Shown piece after piece: positions 25,384 to 34,243 of a stretch of DNA of 64,000 bases (its first letter is position 1; each line of letters starts with the position of its first letter). Source of the DNA: Erwinia rhapontici (lineage in GTDB: Bacteria > Pseudomonadota > Gammaproteobacteria > Enterobacterales > Enterobacteriaceae); the NCBI RefSeq assembly GCF_012271765.1, contig NZ_VRKO01000017.1, forward strand, positions 186,001-250,000. The letters are read 5' to 3'. A model generated the notes under the pieces. The model saw nothing but the letters and a program-made list of their open reading frames with translations. It was not told the DNA's origin and ran no database searches. Position numbers and translations under genes: made by a program.

Positions 25384-25971
25384 ATGCTTGATCCCTCTTT
25401 TATCAGCTACGTCACGGTGATGTCGATCACCCCAGGCCCGAACAATCTGATGCTGGCCACGTCAGGCGTGAACTTTGGCATACGCCGTACACTGCCGATG
25501 GTCAGCGGCATTCTGGTCGGCTGCGGATTACAGACGGCGCTTGCGGGGGCGATGCTTGAGGTATTACTGCAATGGATGGGCGCGATACGTCTGCCGTTGA
25601 CTCTGCTCGGCTGTACCTACCTGCTGTGGCTGTCGTGGAAGATCTTCCGCTCTGGTGCGCCGGAGTTACGTGAGAAAGCGCGGCCAATGACGTTTGTCGG
25701 TGGGGCATTGTTCCAGGCCGTGAATCCTAAAGCCTGGCTGATGGCGATCAACGTGGCGCTGATGTACACCGTGAACAGTACGATTCTGACGGTGATGCTG
25801 AGTTTTATGGCGCTGAACCTGCCGTGCATTCTGATCTGGGCAATGATGGGCGATCGGCTGGGAAAACATCTGCAGGTGGCATGGAAACTTCAGCTGTTTA
25901 ACGGCGTGATGGCGCTGTCATTGCTGGTCACAACGGTGTGGATGCTGGTGGAGGCATTCCAGCTGTCATAA
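25384..25971 (+). CDS. LysE/RhtB-family amino-acid exporter
   Basis: A 195-residue membrane protein with six predicted helices. It begins MLDPSFISYVTVMSITPGPNN, where the TPGPNN motif is the family hallmark, and contains FQAVNPKAWLMAINVALMY. ATG 25384 with GGACAG upstream is preferred to the in-frame ATG at 25363. It sits head to head with a MocR regulator over about 140 bases. Its substrate is probably an amino acid. Confidence 0.93.
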   Translation: MLDPSFISYVTVMSITPGPNNLMLATSGVNFGIRRTLPMVSGILVGCGLQTALAGAMLEVLLQWMGAIRLPLTLLGCTYLLWLSWKIFRSGAPELREKARPMTFVGGALFQAVNPKAWLMAINVALMYTVNSTILTVMLSFMALNLPCILIWAMMGDRLGKHLQVAWKLQLFNGVMALSLLVTTVWMLVEAFQLS

Positions 25972-25985
25972 CGACAAGGGGCGGT

Positions 25986-26094
25986 GGGCCAGGCATGCCA
26001 GGCCCCTGCAAGGGATCGTAAAAGCGCGGCAGGCCTGACGAGGTGCAGGGATCGCAAAACGCTGTAGGGGCGCAGCGTGCCGCGCCCCTACAGC
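25986..26094. repeat. Palindromic intergenic repeats between lysE-like gene and mqo
   Basis: An imperfect copy GGGCCAGGCATGCCAGGCCC (25986-26005) and a long hairpin GCTGTAGGGGCGC-AGCGTGCC-GCGCCCCTACAGC (26061-26094). The second lies three bases after the mqo stop codon and may also stabilise or end the mqo transcript. Confidence 0.75.
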
Positions 26095-26096
26095 GA

Positions 26097-27659
26097 CTAC
26101 TTGCCGACCACCGAATCCTCGACAACCACAGGTTCGTCATTCGCGGCCGGATTCATTGGGGTGTAATCCAGCTGCAGAATACGGCTGGTTTCGGCCAGTT
26201 CACGCTCAGTGGCTGCCACATTGCCATTCAGTTTCTGACCGTAGAAAGGAATGATCGCCTTCAGCTTGCTCTGCCATTCCGGCGATGCCATCTGGTCTTT
26301 GAACACTTTGCTCATCAGGTCCAGCATGATCGGTGCCGCCGTAGAGGCACCTGGAGAGGCACCCAGCAGTGCCGAAATCGTGCCATCCTGCGAGGTGACC
26401 ACTTCCGTTCCCAGCTTCAGCACGCCGCCTTTGTTGGCATCCTTCTGAATGATCTGCACGCGCTGGCCGGCTTTCACCAGGCGCCAGTCGGCTTTTTGGG
26501 CGTCCGGGAAATATTCGCGTACGGCATTGATGCGGTCATCTTCGTTCAGCATCACCTGACCGACCAGATATTTCACCAGGTCAAAGTTATCCAGGCCAAC
26601 GCGTACCATCGGCATCAGGTTGGATGGCGTGATGGAACCGAACATATCCCACAGTGAACCCTGTTTCAGGAACTTGGTGGAGAACGTGGCGAACGGCCCG
26701 AACAACAGCACTTGCTTGCCATCCAGCGTGCGTGAGTCAAGATGCGGTACAGACATCGGCGGGGCACCCACCGACGCTTTGCCATACACCTTAGACTGAT
26801 GACGCTTCACCACTTCCGGGTTATCGGTCACGAGGAACTCACCACCGACCGGGAAGCCGGCATAGTTTTTCGCTTCCGGAATACCGGACTCCTGCAACAG
26901 CGTCAGCGCTGCCCCACCGGCACCGATAAACACGTATTTTGCCCTGATGATTGTTTTCTCATCGTTGTTCTTCAGGTCGGATACGGTGATGCTCCAGGAA
27001 CCATCGTCATTGCGTTTAATCGCACGCACTTCATGGCTGGTCTGACGTTCAAAGTTTTTGCTCTGCTGTAGCGATGCCACCAGCTGGCGGGTGATTTCAC
27101 CGAAATTCACATCGGTTCCGGTCGGAATGCGGGTCGCCGCGACTTTCTGCGCGCTGTCACGACCTTCCATCACCAGTGGCACCCACTCTTTAATCTGATC
27201 CGGGTCTTCAGAGAACTCCATCCCGCGAAACAGGGTGCTCTGTTGCAAGGCGGCAAAACGCTTTTTCAGGAAATCGACGTTCTCTTCGCCCCAGACGAAA
27301 CTCATATGCGAGACGCTGGTGACAAAGCTGCGAGGATCGCGCAGGACATTACGCTGCACCTGGTGTGCCCAGAAGCGACGGGAAACCTGGAAGGCTTCGT
27401 TAATTTCCACCGCTTTTTTGATATCGACAGAACCGTCTGCGTTCTCTGGGGTGTAGTTCAGCTCCATCAGAGCGGAATGGCCGGTACCGGCATTATTCCA
27501 GCCGTTTGAGCTCTCTTCGGCTACACCATCCAGACGCTCTACCATGCCGATGCGCCATTCTGGCTCCAGCTCTTGCAGGTAGGTACCGAGTGTTGCGCTC
27601 ATCACGCCACCCCCGATCAGTAATACATCGACGTGCTTCTCTACTGCCAGTTTGCGCAT
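26097..27659 (-). CDS. mqo: Malate:quinone oxidoreductase
   Basis: A 520-residue FAD-dependent, membrane-associated enzyme that oxidises malate to oxaloacetate and reduces quinone. The N-terminal FAD fold is [49 protein letters not shown] and [10 protein letters not shown]-type segments follow, and [18 protein letters not shown] is near the C-terminus, all as in E. coli Mqo (548 residues). The product is slightly shorter at the N-terminus than E. coli Mqo, which is usual. It is monocistronic. Confidence 0.96.
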   Translation of the reverse strand: MRKLAVEKHVDVLLIGGGVMSATLGTYLQELEPEWRIGMVERLDGVAEESSNGWNNAGTGHSALMELNYTPENADGSVDIKKAVEINEAFQVSRRFWAHQVQRNVLRDPRSFVTSVSHMSFVWGEENVDFLKKRFAALQQSTLFRGMEFSEDPDQIKEWVPLVMEGRDSAQKVAATRIPTGTDVNFGEITRQLVASLQQSKNFERQTSHEVRAIKRNDDGSWSITVSDLKNNDEKTIIRAKYVFIGAGGAALTLLQESGIPEAKNYAGFPVGGEFLVTDNPEVVKRHQSKVYGKASVGAPPMSVPHLDSRTLDGKQVLLFGPFATFSTKFLKQGSLWDMFGSITPSNLMPMVRVGLDNFDLVKYLVGQVMLNEDDRINAVREYFPDAQKADWRLVKAGQRVQIIQKDANKGGVLKLGTEVVTSQDGTISALLGASPGASTAAPIMLDLMSKVFKDQMASPEWQSKLKAIIPFYGQKLNGNVAATERELAETSRILQLDYTPMNPAANDEPVVVEDSVVGK

Positions 27660-27979
27660 GAGACGACATCTCCGTGTTGAAGGAAATCAACATGTTAAGT
27701 AGAGAAGCAGTGGCAGGCCTTCTGGAACCCGTCTGACTGCTTCGCCCTTTCTGGATTGCTGACAGCGAAAATCCACATGAATTCAAAGTGTTTAATCGCT
27801 GTTCAAAAGCGTCAGAAATATAGCATTGTTACGGGGTAATTAAAAAAGTGTTTAAAGATTAAAAATGAGAATGATGAGCGTTAAAAAATAAGCAACATTG
27901 ATACGGGCCGTTGAACGGCCCGCCAGGGCGAAGGATATCCCACAGGATAATGAGGGGTAACTATTTGAACAGAATGAAG
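27660..27979. other. 320-base gap upstream of mqo
   Basis: It holds the promoter region of mqo (read leftward) and the 3' side of the AhpD-like gene. The middle (27790-27900) is AT-rich. A small hairpin GGGCCGTTGAACGGCCC lies at 27905-27921. I see no gene. Confidence 0.5.
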
Positions 27980-28435
27980 TTAGGGGCGAGGAGCACTGTC
28001 CGGCAATTTACGCAGGGCGATCGCCAGTCGGTTGTAAGCATTCATTAAACCAATGGTGATCGTGAGGTCGGTGATCTCTTTGTCACTAAATTCCGCTTGC
28101 ACCTGAGCAAAAACCGCGTCCGGCGCGTGGGTCTGTGCAATCAGCGTCAATGATTCTGCCCAGGCCAGCGCCGCCTGTTCACGTGGGGAGAACCAGTTAC
28201 CCGCTTCGCGCCAGACTTTGGTGAGCACAATTTTGTCCCAGGGCAGGCCCGCTTTATGTAACGCTTTGGTGTGCATGTCGATACAGTAAGCACAGCCGTT
28301 GATCTCAGAGACGCGCAGGAAGGCCAGCTCAATAATATCGTGTGGCAAACCGCTTTGCGTGACATAGCCTGAGACACCTGCCAGTGCTTTCATACCCGCG
28401 GGTGAAGTGGTGTAGAAGTTGATACGTTCGCTCAT
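27980..28435 (-). CDS. AhpD-like / carboxymuconolactone decarboxylase-family protein
   Basis: This 151-residue protein has the alkylhydroperoxidase AhpD core: ELAFLRVSEINGCAYCIDMHTKALHKAG, with the redox CxxC in CAYC. ALAWAESLTLIAQ follows. It probably reduces peroxides or is a redox partner. It diverges from a MocR regulator whose start region overlaps its own, the common arrangement in which the regulator controls this gene. Confidence 0.92.
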   Translation of the reverse strand: MSERINFYTTSPAGMKALAGVSGYVTQSGLPHDIIELAFLRVSEINGCAYCIDMHTKALHKAGLPWDKIVLTKVWREAGNWFSPREQAALAWAESLTLIAQTHAPDAVFAQVQAEFSDKEITDLTITIGLMNAYNRLAIALRKLPDSAPRP

Positions 28436-28494
28436 TGCCTTGTCCTTTTATCTGGGTAGGGCGCTATTCTCATCTGTTTTATGGGCGGCTAAAA

Positions 28495-29928
28495 GTGCCA
28501 GGAATTCATAAAAATAATGGTCCATCCGTTCCCGATATTCTGCTGCGGCGCGATACGGGCCACTCGCTGAGTGAGCAGATCCGTCAGGGGATCACGCAGG
28601 CGATTGATGAAGGGCGTCTGAAGCCCGGATCGCGCGTCCCCTCCTGCCGCGATCTGGCCGCACAGCTTGGTGTGGCACGTGGCACGGTACGCACAGCGTA
28701 TGACATGCTGGTCGACGGTCAGCGGCTGGTGGCGAAAGGATCGGCGGGCACCTGGGTGAGCGAGGTTCACCACTCACCGGGAAAAAGTCTGCTGTCGGAT
28801 ACGGCAGTGATGGCACCGCTGGCGTCGGTTATCCACGCTTTTGATCGTCCGCCGCTGACGTTTCAGATGGGCGTGCCTGCCAACGATGCCTTTCCTGCCA
28901 AGGTCTGGTCGCGCATTCTCACGCGTCATGCCCGGGAAATGGTGAGTAAACCGATCGGCTATTCCGATCCGCGTGGCAGCCTGGCACTGCGGGAACAACT
29001 GGTCAGCTATCTGTCGATGGCTCGCGGCATACGTTGTCAGGCTTCGCAGGTGATGATCACCAATGGTTATGCCGGGGCGCTGGGACTGATCTGCCTGGCG
29101 CTGGGTTTGCGTGGCAAGTCGGTATGGACAGAAGACCCCGGTTATCTGCTGGCCCGTAAAGCGCTAACGCTTGCAGGTGTCGAAGCCGTTCCCGTTGCCG
29201 TGGATGAGCAAGGACTGTGCGTGGAGGAAGGAATACGGCTGGCGGCAGATGCCGCTGCGGTGCTGGTCACGCCGGGTCAGCAGGCCCCGTTAGGTATGAC
29301 GCTGTCGTTGGAACGGCGAGCGGCGCTGCTGGCGTGGGCGGAACGCCAGACAAGCTGGATTATTGAAGATGACTATCTCGGTGAGTTGCAGCTGGAAGGG
29401 CGGGCGGCCCCGGCCCTGGCTGCGCTGGATGGTGGGCGCGTGCTGCATATTGGTACTTTCAGTAAAAACATCAGCCCGTCGCTGCGTCTGGGCTATCTGG
29501 TTGTTCCGGCATCACAGGCGGCACATTTTGCTGAGGCAGCTGCGTTGCTGGCACCCGCCTCGTCCTTTGTGCTGCACAACGCGGTGGCTGAATTTCTGCA
29601 CGAAGGCCACTTTATGCGTCATTTACGCCGGATGAAGCGGCTGTACAACGAACGGCTGGTGGCGCTGCTGGCAGCACTGCAACCGCTGTTCCCGCAGGCA
29701 ACGCGTGCGGCACTGGCGGTGATCATTACGCTGCCAGAGGGATGCCAGGATACGCGCATCGCGCAGGAAGCACTGGCGTTTGGCATGGCGCCAACACCGC
29801 TGTCGGTGTGGTATCAGGATGAGGGGCGTCGTCGTTATGGGCTGGTACTGAGTGTGACGAATATGCCACGTGAAGGGTTTGAGGCGTGTGCGCAGCAGCT
29901 GAAAGCGCTGGTCGGGACATTCGGTTAA
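28495..29928 (+). CDS. Second MocR-type GntR/aminotransferase regulator
   Basis: 477 residues if translation starts at GTG 28495, the start that fits the short N-terminus before the winged helix (SLSEQIRQGITQAIDEGRLKPG, residues about 22-85). The frame is open upstream to 28435, but that part would overlap the promoter (TATTCT at 28464-28469). The aminotransferase-like domain has the PLP lysine in GTFSKNISPSLRLGYL. It is divergent from the AhpD-like gene, its likely target. Confidence 0.93.
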   Translation: MPGIHKNNGPSVPDILLRRDTGHSLSEQIRQGITQAIDEGRLKPGSRVPSCRDLAAQLGVARGTVRTAYDMLVDGQRLVAKGSAGTWVSEVHHSPGKSLLSDTAVMAPLASVIHAFDRPPLTFQMGVPANDAFPAKVWSRILTRHAREMVSKPIGYSDPRGSLALREQLVSYLSMARGIRCQASQVMITNGYAGALGLICLALGLRGKSVWTEDPGYLLARKALTLAGVEAVPVAVDEQGLCVEEGIRLAADAAAVLVTPGQQAPLGMTLSLERRAALLAWAERQTSWIIEDDYLGELQLEGRAAPALAALDGGRVLHIGTFSKNISPSLRLGYLVVPASQAAHFAEAAALLAPASSFVLHNAVAEFLHEGHFMRHLRRMKRLYNERLVALLAALQPLFPQATRAALAVIITLPEGCQDTRIAQEALAFGMAPTPLSVWYQDEGRRRYGLVLSVTNMPREGFEACAQQLKALVGTFG

Positions 29929-29930
29929 AT

Positions 29931-29951
29931 CCTGCCCCGGGGAGGGGCAGG
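29931..29951. terminator. Hairpin between convergent mocR-like gene and tpiA
   Basis: CCTGCCCC-GGGGA-GGGGCAGG, an 8-bp GC-rich stem with no T run. It may act as a weak shared terminator or transcript-end barrier. Confidence 0.4.
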
Positions 29952-29959
29952 AGGCATCA

Positions 29960-30727
29960 TCAGGCTTTTTTCGCTGCAGCAGCAGCTTTAACGATCACCG
30001 CGAAAGCATCCGCTTTCAGTGATGCGCCGCCCACGAGGGCACCGTCGATGTCTGGCTGAGCAAACAGCTCTGCCGCATTTTTATCGTTCACAGAACCGCC
30101 GTATTGAATGATGACCTGAGCGGCCACCGCAGCATCTTTCTTCGCAATATGGTCACGAATGAATTTGTGAACGGCCTGAGCCTGAGCAGGGGTGGCAGAT
30201 TTGCCGGTACCGATAGCCCATACAGGTTCGTAAGCGACAACCACGCCGTTGAACGCGTCAGCGCCCAGGGTGTTCAGCACGGCATCGATCTGACGTGCGC
30301 ACACTTCTTCGGTTTTGCCCGCTTCGTTTTCTGCATCAGTTTCGCCGATGCACAGTACAGGGATCAGACCGGCTGCTTTCAGCACAGCGAATTTTTTCGC
30401 GATCAGCTCATCGCTCTCAGCGTGATAAGTACGACGCTCAGAGTGGCCGATGATGATGTATTGCGCGCCCAGATCTTTCAGCATGTCGGCAGAGACTTCA
30501 CCGGTGAAAGCGCCAGACAGGTTAACGTCAACGTTCTGCGCACCCAGTGCGATATGGCTACCGGAAATGGCATGTTTCGCCTGATCCAGATACATAACAG
30601 GCGGAGCAATCGCCACACCACAACCATCAACACCGCTCAACTCGGTACGCAGACCGGCGATCAGCTCGTTGACCATGTGTTTGTTGCCGTTCAGTTTCCA
30701 GTTACCCATAACTAATGGATGTCGCAT
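29960..30727 (-). CDS. tpiA: Triosephosphate isomerase
   Basis: 255 residues, identical in length to E. coli TpiA. It interconverts dihydroxyacetone phosphate and glyceraldehyde 3-phosphate. [17 protein letters not shown] carries the catalytic Lys. IIGHSERR (His) and [21 protein letters not shown] (catalytic Glu and loop 6) follow, and GGSVNDKNA is the phosphate-binding turn. The start at 30727 has GGAGG upstream. A start four codons further upstream is less likely. Confidence 0.98.
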   Translation of the reverse strand: MRHPLVMGNWKLNGNKHMVNELIAGLRTELSGVDGCGVAIAPPVMYLDQAKHAISGSHIALGAQNVDVNLSGAFTGEVSADMLKDLGAQYIIIGHSERRTYHAESDELIAKKFAVLKAAGLIPVLCIGETDAENEAGKTEEVCARQIDAVLNTLGADAFNGVVVAYEPVWAIGTGKSATPAQAQAVHKFIRDHIAKKDAAVAAQVIIQYGGSVNDKNAAELFAQPDIDGALVGGASLKADAFAVIVKAAAAAKKA

Positions 30728-30845
30728 TGTATCCTCCACGCTTAGAGAGTATTAAAGCTGCCAGCAGGCAGCATTGTCTGCCAGACAGTATAGAGATCAA
30801 ACATCGGAAAGGCTTTGCTTTTCGTCATCCTTTGGGCCTGTCGTC

Positions 30846-31439
30846 TCAGGGTGTGCTCAAGGCCAGTTTTAACGGTTCCACCGCAAAGGTTAATCCTTTA
30901 TCGCCGTTATCGGCCACGATATAGCGCAGTGCCCCTTCGGTCTGTTGGTAAAAGCGAGAGCCTTTGCCTTTGGTCACCAGCGCCTCGGCACGTTTCTGGC
31001 TTTGGGCTTCACTCAGCATCGGTTCGAAGTAATGAATCAGCGCTGCGATGTACGCCAGCGCTTTATCGCGTGAGGCTTTCTGTTCCGGGCCGGGAATGGG
31101 CAACCAGGTGATCTGCAACGTTTTGATTTTTCCCGTGCCTTGTTCCAGTGCAGTCGACGAATAAAGATTTTCGTTGATCTTGCTGGCAGCACGCGTCAGA
31201 TTGCTTTTATCATTCCTGCTGTCAATGGCGCGATATTCACTTAACGGTAACGTTTTATTGGCAGCATTATACTTTTCGCGAAACTGGCCGATAGTCATAT
31301 CAAAGGTGGGGGCGCCGGCCTGTAAGTAGGGCGCGCCAGGCAAATGCTCAGTCCGATCCTGCGGGTCCGGATCGGCGTGTGCCGCAGCGATCGTCATTGC
31401 GGATAGCAGTGCAACTGCTGCCAAAATCGCGTTCTTCAT
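30846..31439 (-). CDS. yiiQ: Periplasmic protein YiiQ (DUF1454)
   Basis: 197 residues with a signal peptide (MKNAILAAVALLSAMTIAAAHA). It matches E. coli YiiQ in size and location next to tpiA, with APYLQAGAPTFDMTIGQFREKYN and GKGSRFYQQTEGALRYIVADNG in the mature part. The function is unknown. The start at 31439 is set by the signal peptide; the open frame extends much further upstream but there overlaps yiiR on the other strand. Confidence 0.9.
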   Translation of the reverse strand: MKNAILAAVALLSAMTIAAAHADPDPQDRTEHLPGAPYLQAGAPTFDMTIGQFREKYNAANKTLPLSEYRAIDSRNDKSNLTRAASKINENLYSSTALEQGTGKIKTLQITWLPIPGPEQKASRDKALAYIAALIHYFEPMLSEAQSQKRAEALVTKGKGSRFYQQTEGALRYIVADNGDKGLTFAVEPLKLALSTP

Positions 31440-31530
31440 TTCAATGACCCTAACCAGTAAACTCAGCCCAAGATTAAAACGGACAATGACCGGCAAAGTC
31501 AAAGGGCACCCGGACTCTGAGATAAAAATA

Positions 31531-31974
31531 ATGACGTTACAGCAATGGTGTTTCTCTTTTCGTGGTCGCCTGGGACGGCGCGACTTCTGGATCTGGCAGG
31601 TGGCCTGGCTGCTGATGCTGGTGCTGCTCTTTACGCTGGCAGGCAATGGTCTGTTGGATACGCAGACGGCCGCTTTCTGCGTGGTGGCCCTGCTGTGGCC
31701 CACCAGCGCTGTCATGGTAAAACGACTGCACGACCGTAACAAAGGCGGCCAGTGGGCGCTGCTGTTTATCGTCGCCTGGATGCTGATGGCCGGGCACTGG
31801 GCGATATTGCCGGCAGATGCGCAGTGGCTGGTGGGCCGTTTTATTCCCACATTGATCATGGTCGGTATGGTGGTTGAACTGGGCGGTTTTGCGGGTACAC
31901 CGGGTGATAACCGGTTTGGCAAAGCGACGCAGCCTGTGGTGTATCTGCGCCGCCGCTCACCGGATTACCAGTAA
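31531..31974 (+). CDS. yiiR: DUF805 membrane protein YiiR
   Basis: A 147-residue inner-membrane protein, close to E. coli YiiR (146). MTLQQWCFSFRGRLGRRDFWIW is the DUF805 start signature. Four membrane helices follow, with KRLHDRNKGGQWALL between helices two and three. Its 3' end overlaps that of fpr by 10 bases in convergent orientation. Function unknown. Confidence 0.92.
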   Translation: MTLQQWCFSFRGRLGRRDFWIWQVAWLLMLVLLFTLAGNGLLDTQTAAFCVVALLWPTSAVMVKRLHDRNKGGQWALLFIVAWMLMAGHWAILPADAQWLVGRFIPTLIMVGMVVELGGFAGTPGDNRFGKATQPVVYLRRRSPDYQ

Positions 31975-32711
31975 TGTTCGCTGGTGATATGCCCGGGTTT
32001 GCGCTTGAGATGTTTACGCATGCCGCGGGTTTCTTTTAAAACTTGCTGGGTATCGCGCACCATTTGCGGGTTGCCGCACAGCATGACATGGCTTTGTTCG
32101 GCATCGATGCTCAGCCCGGTCACCGCTTCCAGCTGGCCACTCTCTATCAGCGCGGGCACTCTGCCCGTCAGTGAGCCCGGGCTCTCTTCGCGACTGACCA
32201 CGGTTTGAATCTGGAGTTTCCCAACGTAACGCTGCTGTAATGCCTGCATCACTGGCAGATAACTCAGATCCTGTGCATAACGTGCGGCATGGACCAGTAC
32301 GATATTTTTGAAGCGCTCCAGCCCTTTTCCTTCCTGTAAAATCGACAGATACGGCCCGATGGCGGTGCCGGTTGCCAGCATCCACAGCGTTTCGCACTCA
32401 GGGATTTCATCCAGTACAAAGAAGCCCTGAGCATCCTGGGTAATCATCACCTCATCGCCGGGTTTCAACGCATGCAGTCGTGGGCTTAGTTTCCCTTCCG
32501 GCACGGTGACCAGGTAGAACTCCAGATTTTCATTGCTGGGCGCATTCACAAAGGAATAGGCGCGCACCACACGTTCACCGTCAATTTCCAGTGCCAGCTT
32601 GGCATATTGCCCGGCGGTAAACGGGTCGATGGGAGCGGTCACCGTCAGACTGAACAGGCTGTCAGTCCAGTCGGTGACATGTTTAACGCGGGCGTTGACC
32701 CATACGGCCAT
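31965..32711 (-). CDS. fpr: Ferredoxin/flavodoxin-NADP+ reductase
   Basis: 248 residues, as in E. coli. It passes electrons between NADPH and flavodoxin or ferredoxin. The FAD-binding RAYSFVNAPSNENLEFYLV and the NADP-binding LATGTAIGPYLSIL are present, and it ends with EHYW, which stacks on FAD (aromatic C-terminus). In E. coli it is induced by SoxS; I could not identify a convincing SoxS box in the 309-base divergent gap to emrD. Confidence 0.96.
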   Translation of the reverse strand: MAVWVNARVKHVTDWTDSLFSLTVTAPIDPFTAGQYAKLALEIDGERVVRAYSFVNAPSNENLEFYLVTVPEGKLSPRLHALKPGDEVMITQDAQGFFVLDEIPECETLWMLATGTAIGPYLSILQEGKGLERFKNIVLVHAARYAQDLSYLPVMQALQQRYVGKLQIQTVVSREESPGSLTGRVPALIESGQLEAVTGLSIDAEQSHVMLCGNPQMVRDTQQVLKETRGMRKHLKRKPGHITSEHYW

Positions 32712-33020
32712 AAAAAAACTCCTTCATTCGCTTGCGACATAAGTGACGTCTCTGCGGCTATCTTCGCCAGCCATCGGTTTTTTTTCCACCCGACGGCCCG
32801 GGTGAAAGCTCATATCGACAAAGTATGAGCACTATTTAAACGTAGCGTAAAAAATGTTTTACAGACACGCCTGCTTTTACTGACAGTGGCGCCAGCGTTA
32901 TTTACCGCGACCCCCTCGCTTTGCTACGCATTCCTGATATTTTCAGCGCCATTGTGCCGGTATGACTGGCCACCCTTGCTGGTTGGGTGAGTTTCCGCTT
33001 TTTATAAGAGTCGTAACTTA
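32712..33020. promoter_or_regulatory. Divergent promoter gap fpr-emrD
   Basis: It holds the start regions of fpr (leftward) and emrD (rightward). The centre is AT-rich (TATTTAAACG, 32832-32841). I see no small gene and no operator I can name with confidence. Confidence 0.5.
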
Positions 33021-34199
33021 ATGAAAAAAATAGAAAATGGCCATTTGCTGGTGATGCTGATGGCGTTGCTGGCGGTGGGACAGATGGCGCAGACGATCTA
33101 TGTTCCGGCGATGTCGACCATTGCTGATGTCTTCCATGTACGCGATGGTGCGGTACAACGGGTGATGGCTGCCTATCTGATGGCCTACGGTGCCTCGCAG
33201 CTGTTTTACGGCCCGCTGTCTGACAGTATCGGGCGTCGCCCGGTGATCCTGATGGGAATGGCGGTGTTTATTGCCGGATCGCTCACCGCACTGTTGGCAG
33301 GCAGTCTGAATGGCCTGGTGCTGGGGGCTGCTATTCAGGGAATGGGCACGGGTGTTGCCGGGGTGATGGCGCGCACAATGCCGCGTGATCTCTACGCCGG
33401 TAGTGCGCTGCGTCAGGCCAACAGCCTGCTTAACATGGGAATTTTGGTCAGTCCGTTGATTGCTCCCGTGATTGGTGCCGGGCTGACACACCTGTTTGGC
33501 TGGCGCGCTTGTTTCGCTTTTTTACTGCTGTTGTGCCTGATTGTTGCTGGCGTGATGCTGCGTTGGCTGCCGGAAACGCGTCCCGCAGGACAGCAGACAC
33601 GCCCGCTGTTCTCCCGTTACCGTCCACTGCTGGCCGACAGCAGTTTTGTCCGTTATCTGGTGATTCTGATCGGTGCGCTGTCTGGGATTGCGGTGTTTGA
33701 GGCCAGCTGTGGCGTGCTGATGGGAGGTGTACTGGGTATGAGCAGCCTCGCCGTCAGCGTGTTGTTTATATTGCCCCTGCCTGCGGCCTTCTTTGGTGCC
33801 TGGTTTGCCGGGCGCAGTGAGAAACCCTTCACCACGGTGATGTGGTATGCGGTGAACAGCTGCCTGCTGGCGGGCGTGATGATGTGGATCCCCGGCTGGC
33901 TGGGCGTGATGAATCTGTGGACGCTGATTGTGCCGGCATCGCTGTTCTTTTTCGGTGCCGGGATGCTGTTTCCGCTGGCAACGACGGGTGCAATGGAGCC
34001 CTGGCCGTATATGGCGGGCACCGCCGGAGCGCTGGTGGGGGGATTACAGAATCTTGGTTCTGGGCTGGTCGCGTGGCTGTCTGCGCTGTTGCCGCAAACC
34101 GGTCAGTTCAGTCTGGGGATGCTGATGTTTGCCACTGCGCTGCTGATCCTGCTGTGCTGGCTGCCGCTGTCAAAACATCCACAGCCGCACGCGGTGTAA
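33021..34199 (+). CDS. emrD: Multidrug efflux MFS transporter EmrD
   Basis: 392 residues with 12 membrane helices, close to E. coli EmrD (394). GHLLVMLMALLAVGQMAQTIYVPAM at the start, the MFS motif A GPLSDSIGRRPVIL, GMGTGVAGVMARTMPRDLY, and AAFFGAWFAGRSEKP are shared. It exports hydrophobic drugs and uncouplers, and arabinose in E. coli. In E. coli it is at another locus; here it sits between fpr and the glp operon. An IS481 element lies 45 bases after its stop. Confidence 0.93.
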   Translation: MKKIENGHLLVMLMALLAVGQMAQTIYVPAMSTIADVFHVRDGAVQRVMAAYLMAYGASQLFYGPLSDSIGRRPVILMGMAVFIAGSLTALLAGSLNGLVLGAAIQGMGTGVAGVMARTMPRDLYAGSALRQANSLLNMGILVSPLIAPVIGAGLTHLFGWRACFAFLLLLCLIVAGVMLRWLPETRPAGQQTRPLFSRYRPLLADSSFVRYLVILIGALSGIAVFEASCGVLMGGVLGMSSLAVSVLFILPLPAAFFGAWFAGRSEKPFTTVMWYAVNSCLLAGVMMWIPGWLGVMNLWTLIVPASLFFFGAGMLFPLATTGAMEPWPYMAGTAGALVGGLQNLGSGLVAWLSALLPQTGQFSLGMLMFATALLILLCWLPLSKHPQPHAV

Positions 34200-34243
34200 G
34201 GCTGTCATTTACCCGCTTTGGTACCGGGCGAGGCGTGGGTACA

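Noticed and set aside
31440-31922. Upstream extension of yiiQ (161 codons)
   Set aside because: It would bury the signal peptide and lies antisense to yiiR, which is clearly coding.
32820-32845. SoxS/MarA box in front of fpr (GCACTATTTAAAC)
   Set aside because: The spacing between GCAC and AAAC is shorter than the known consensus, so I do not call it.
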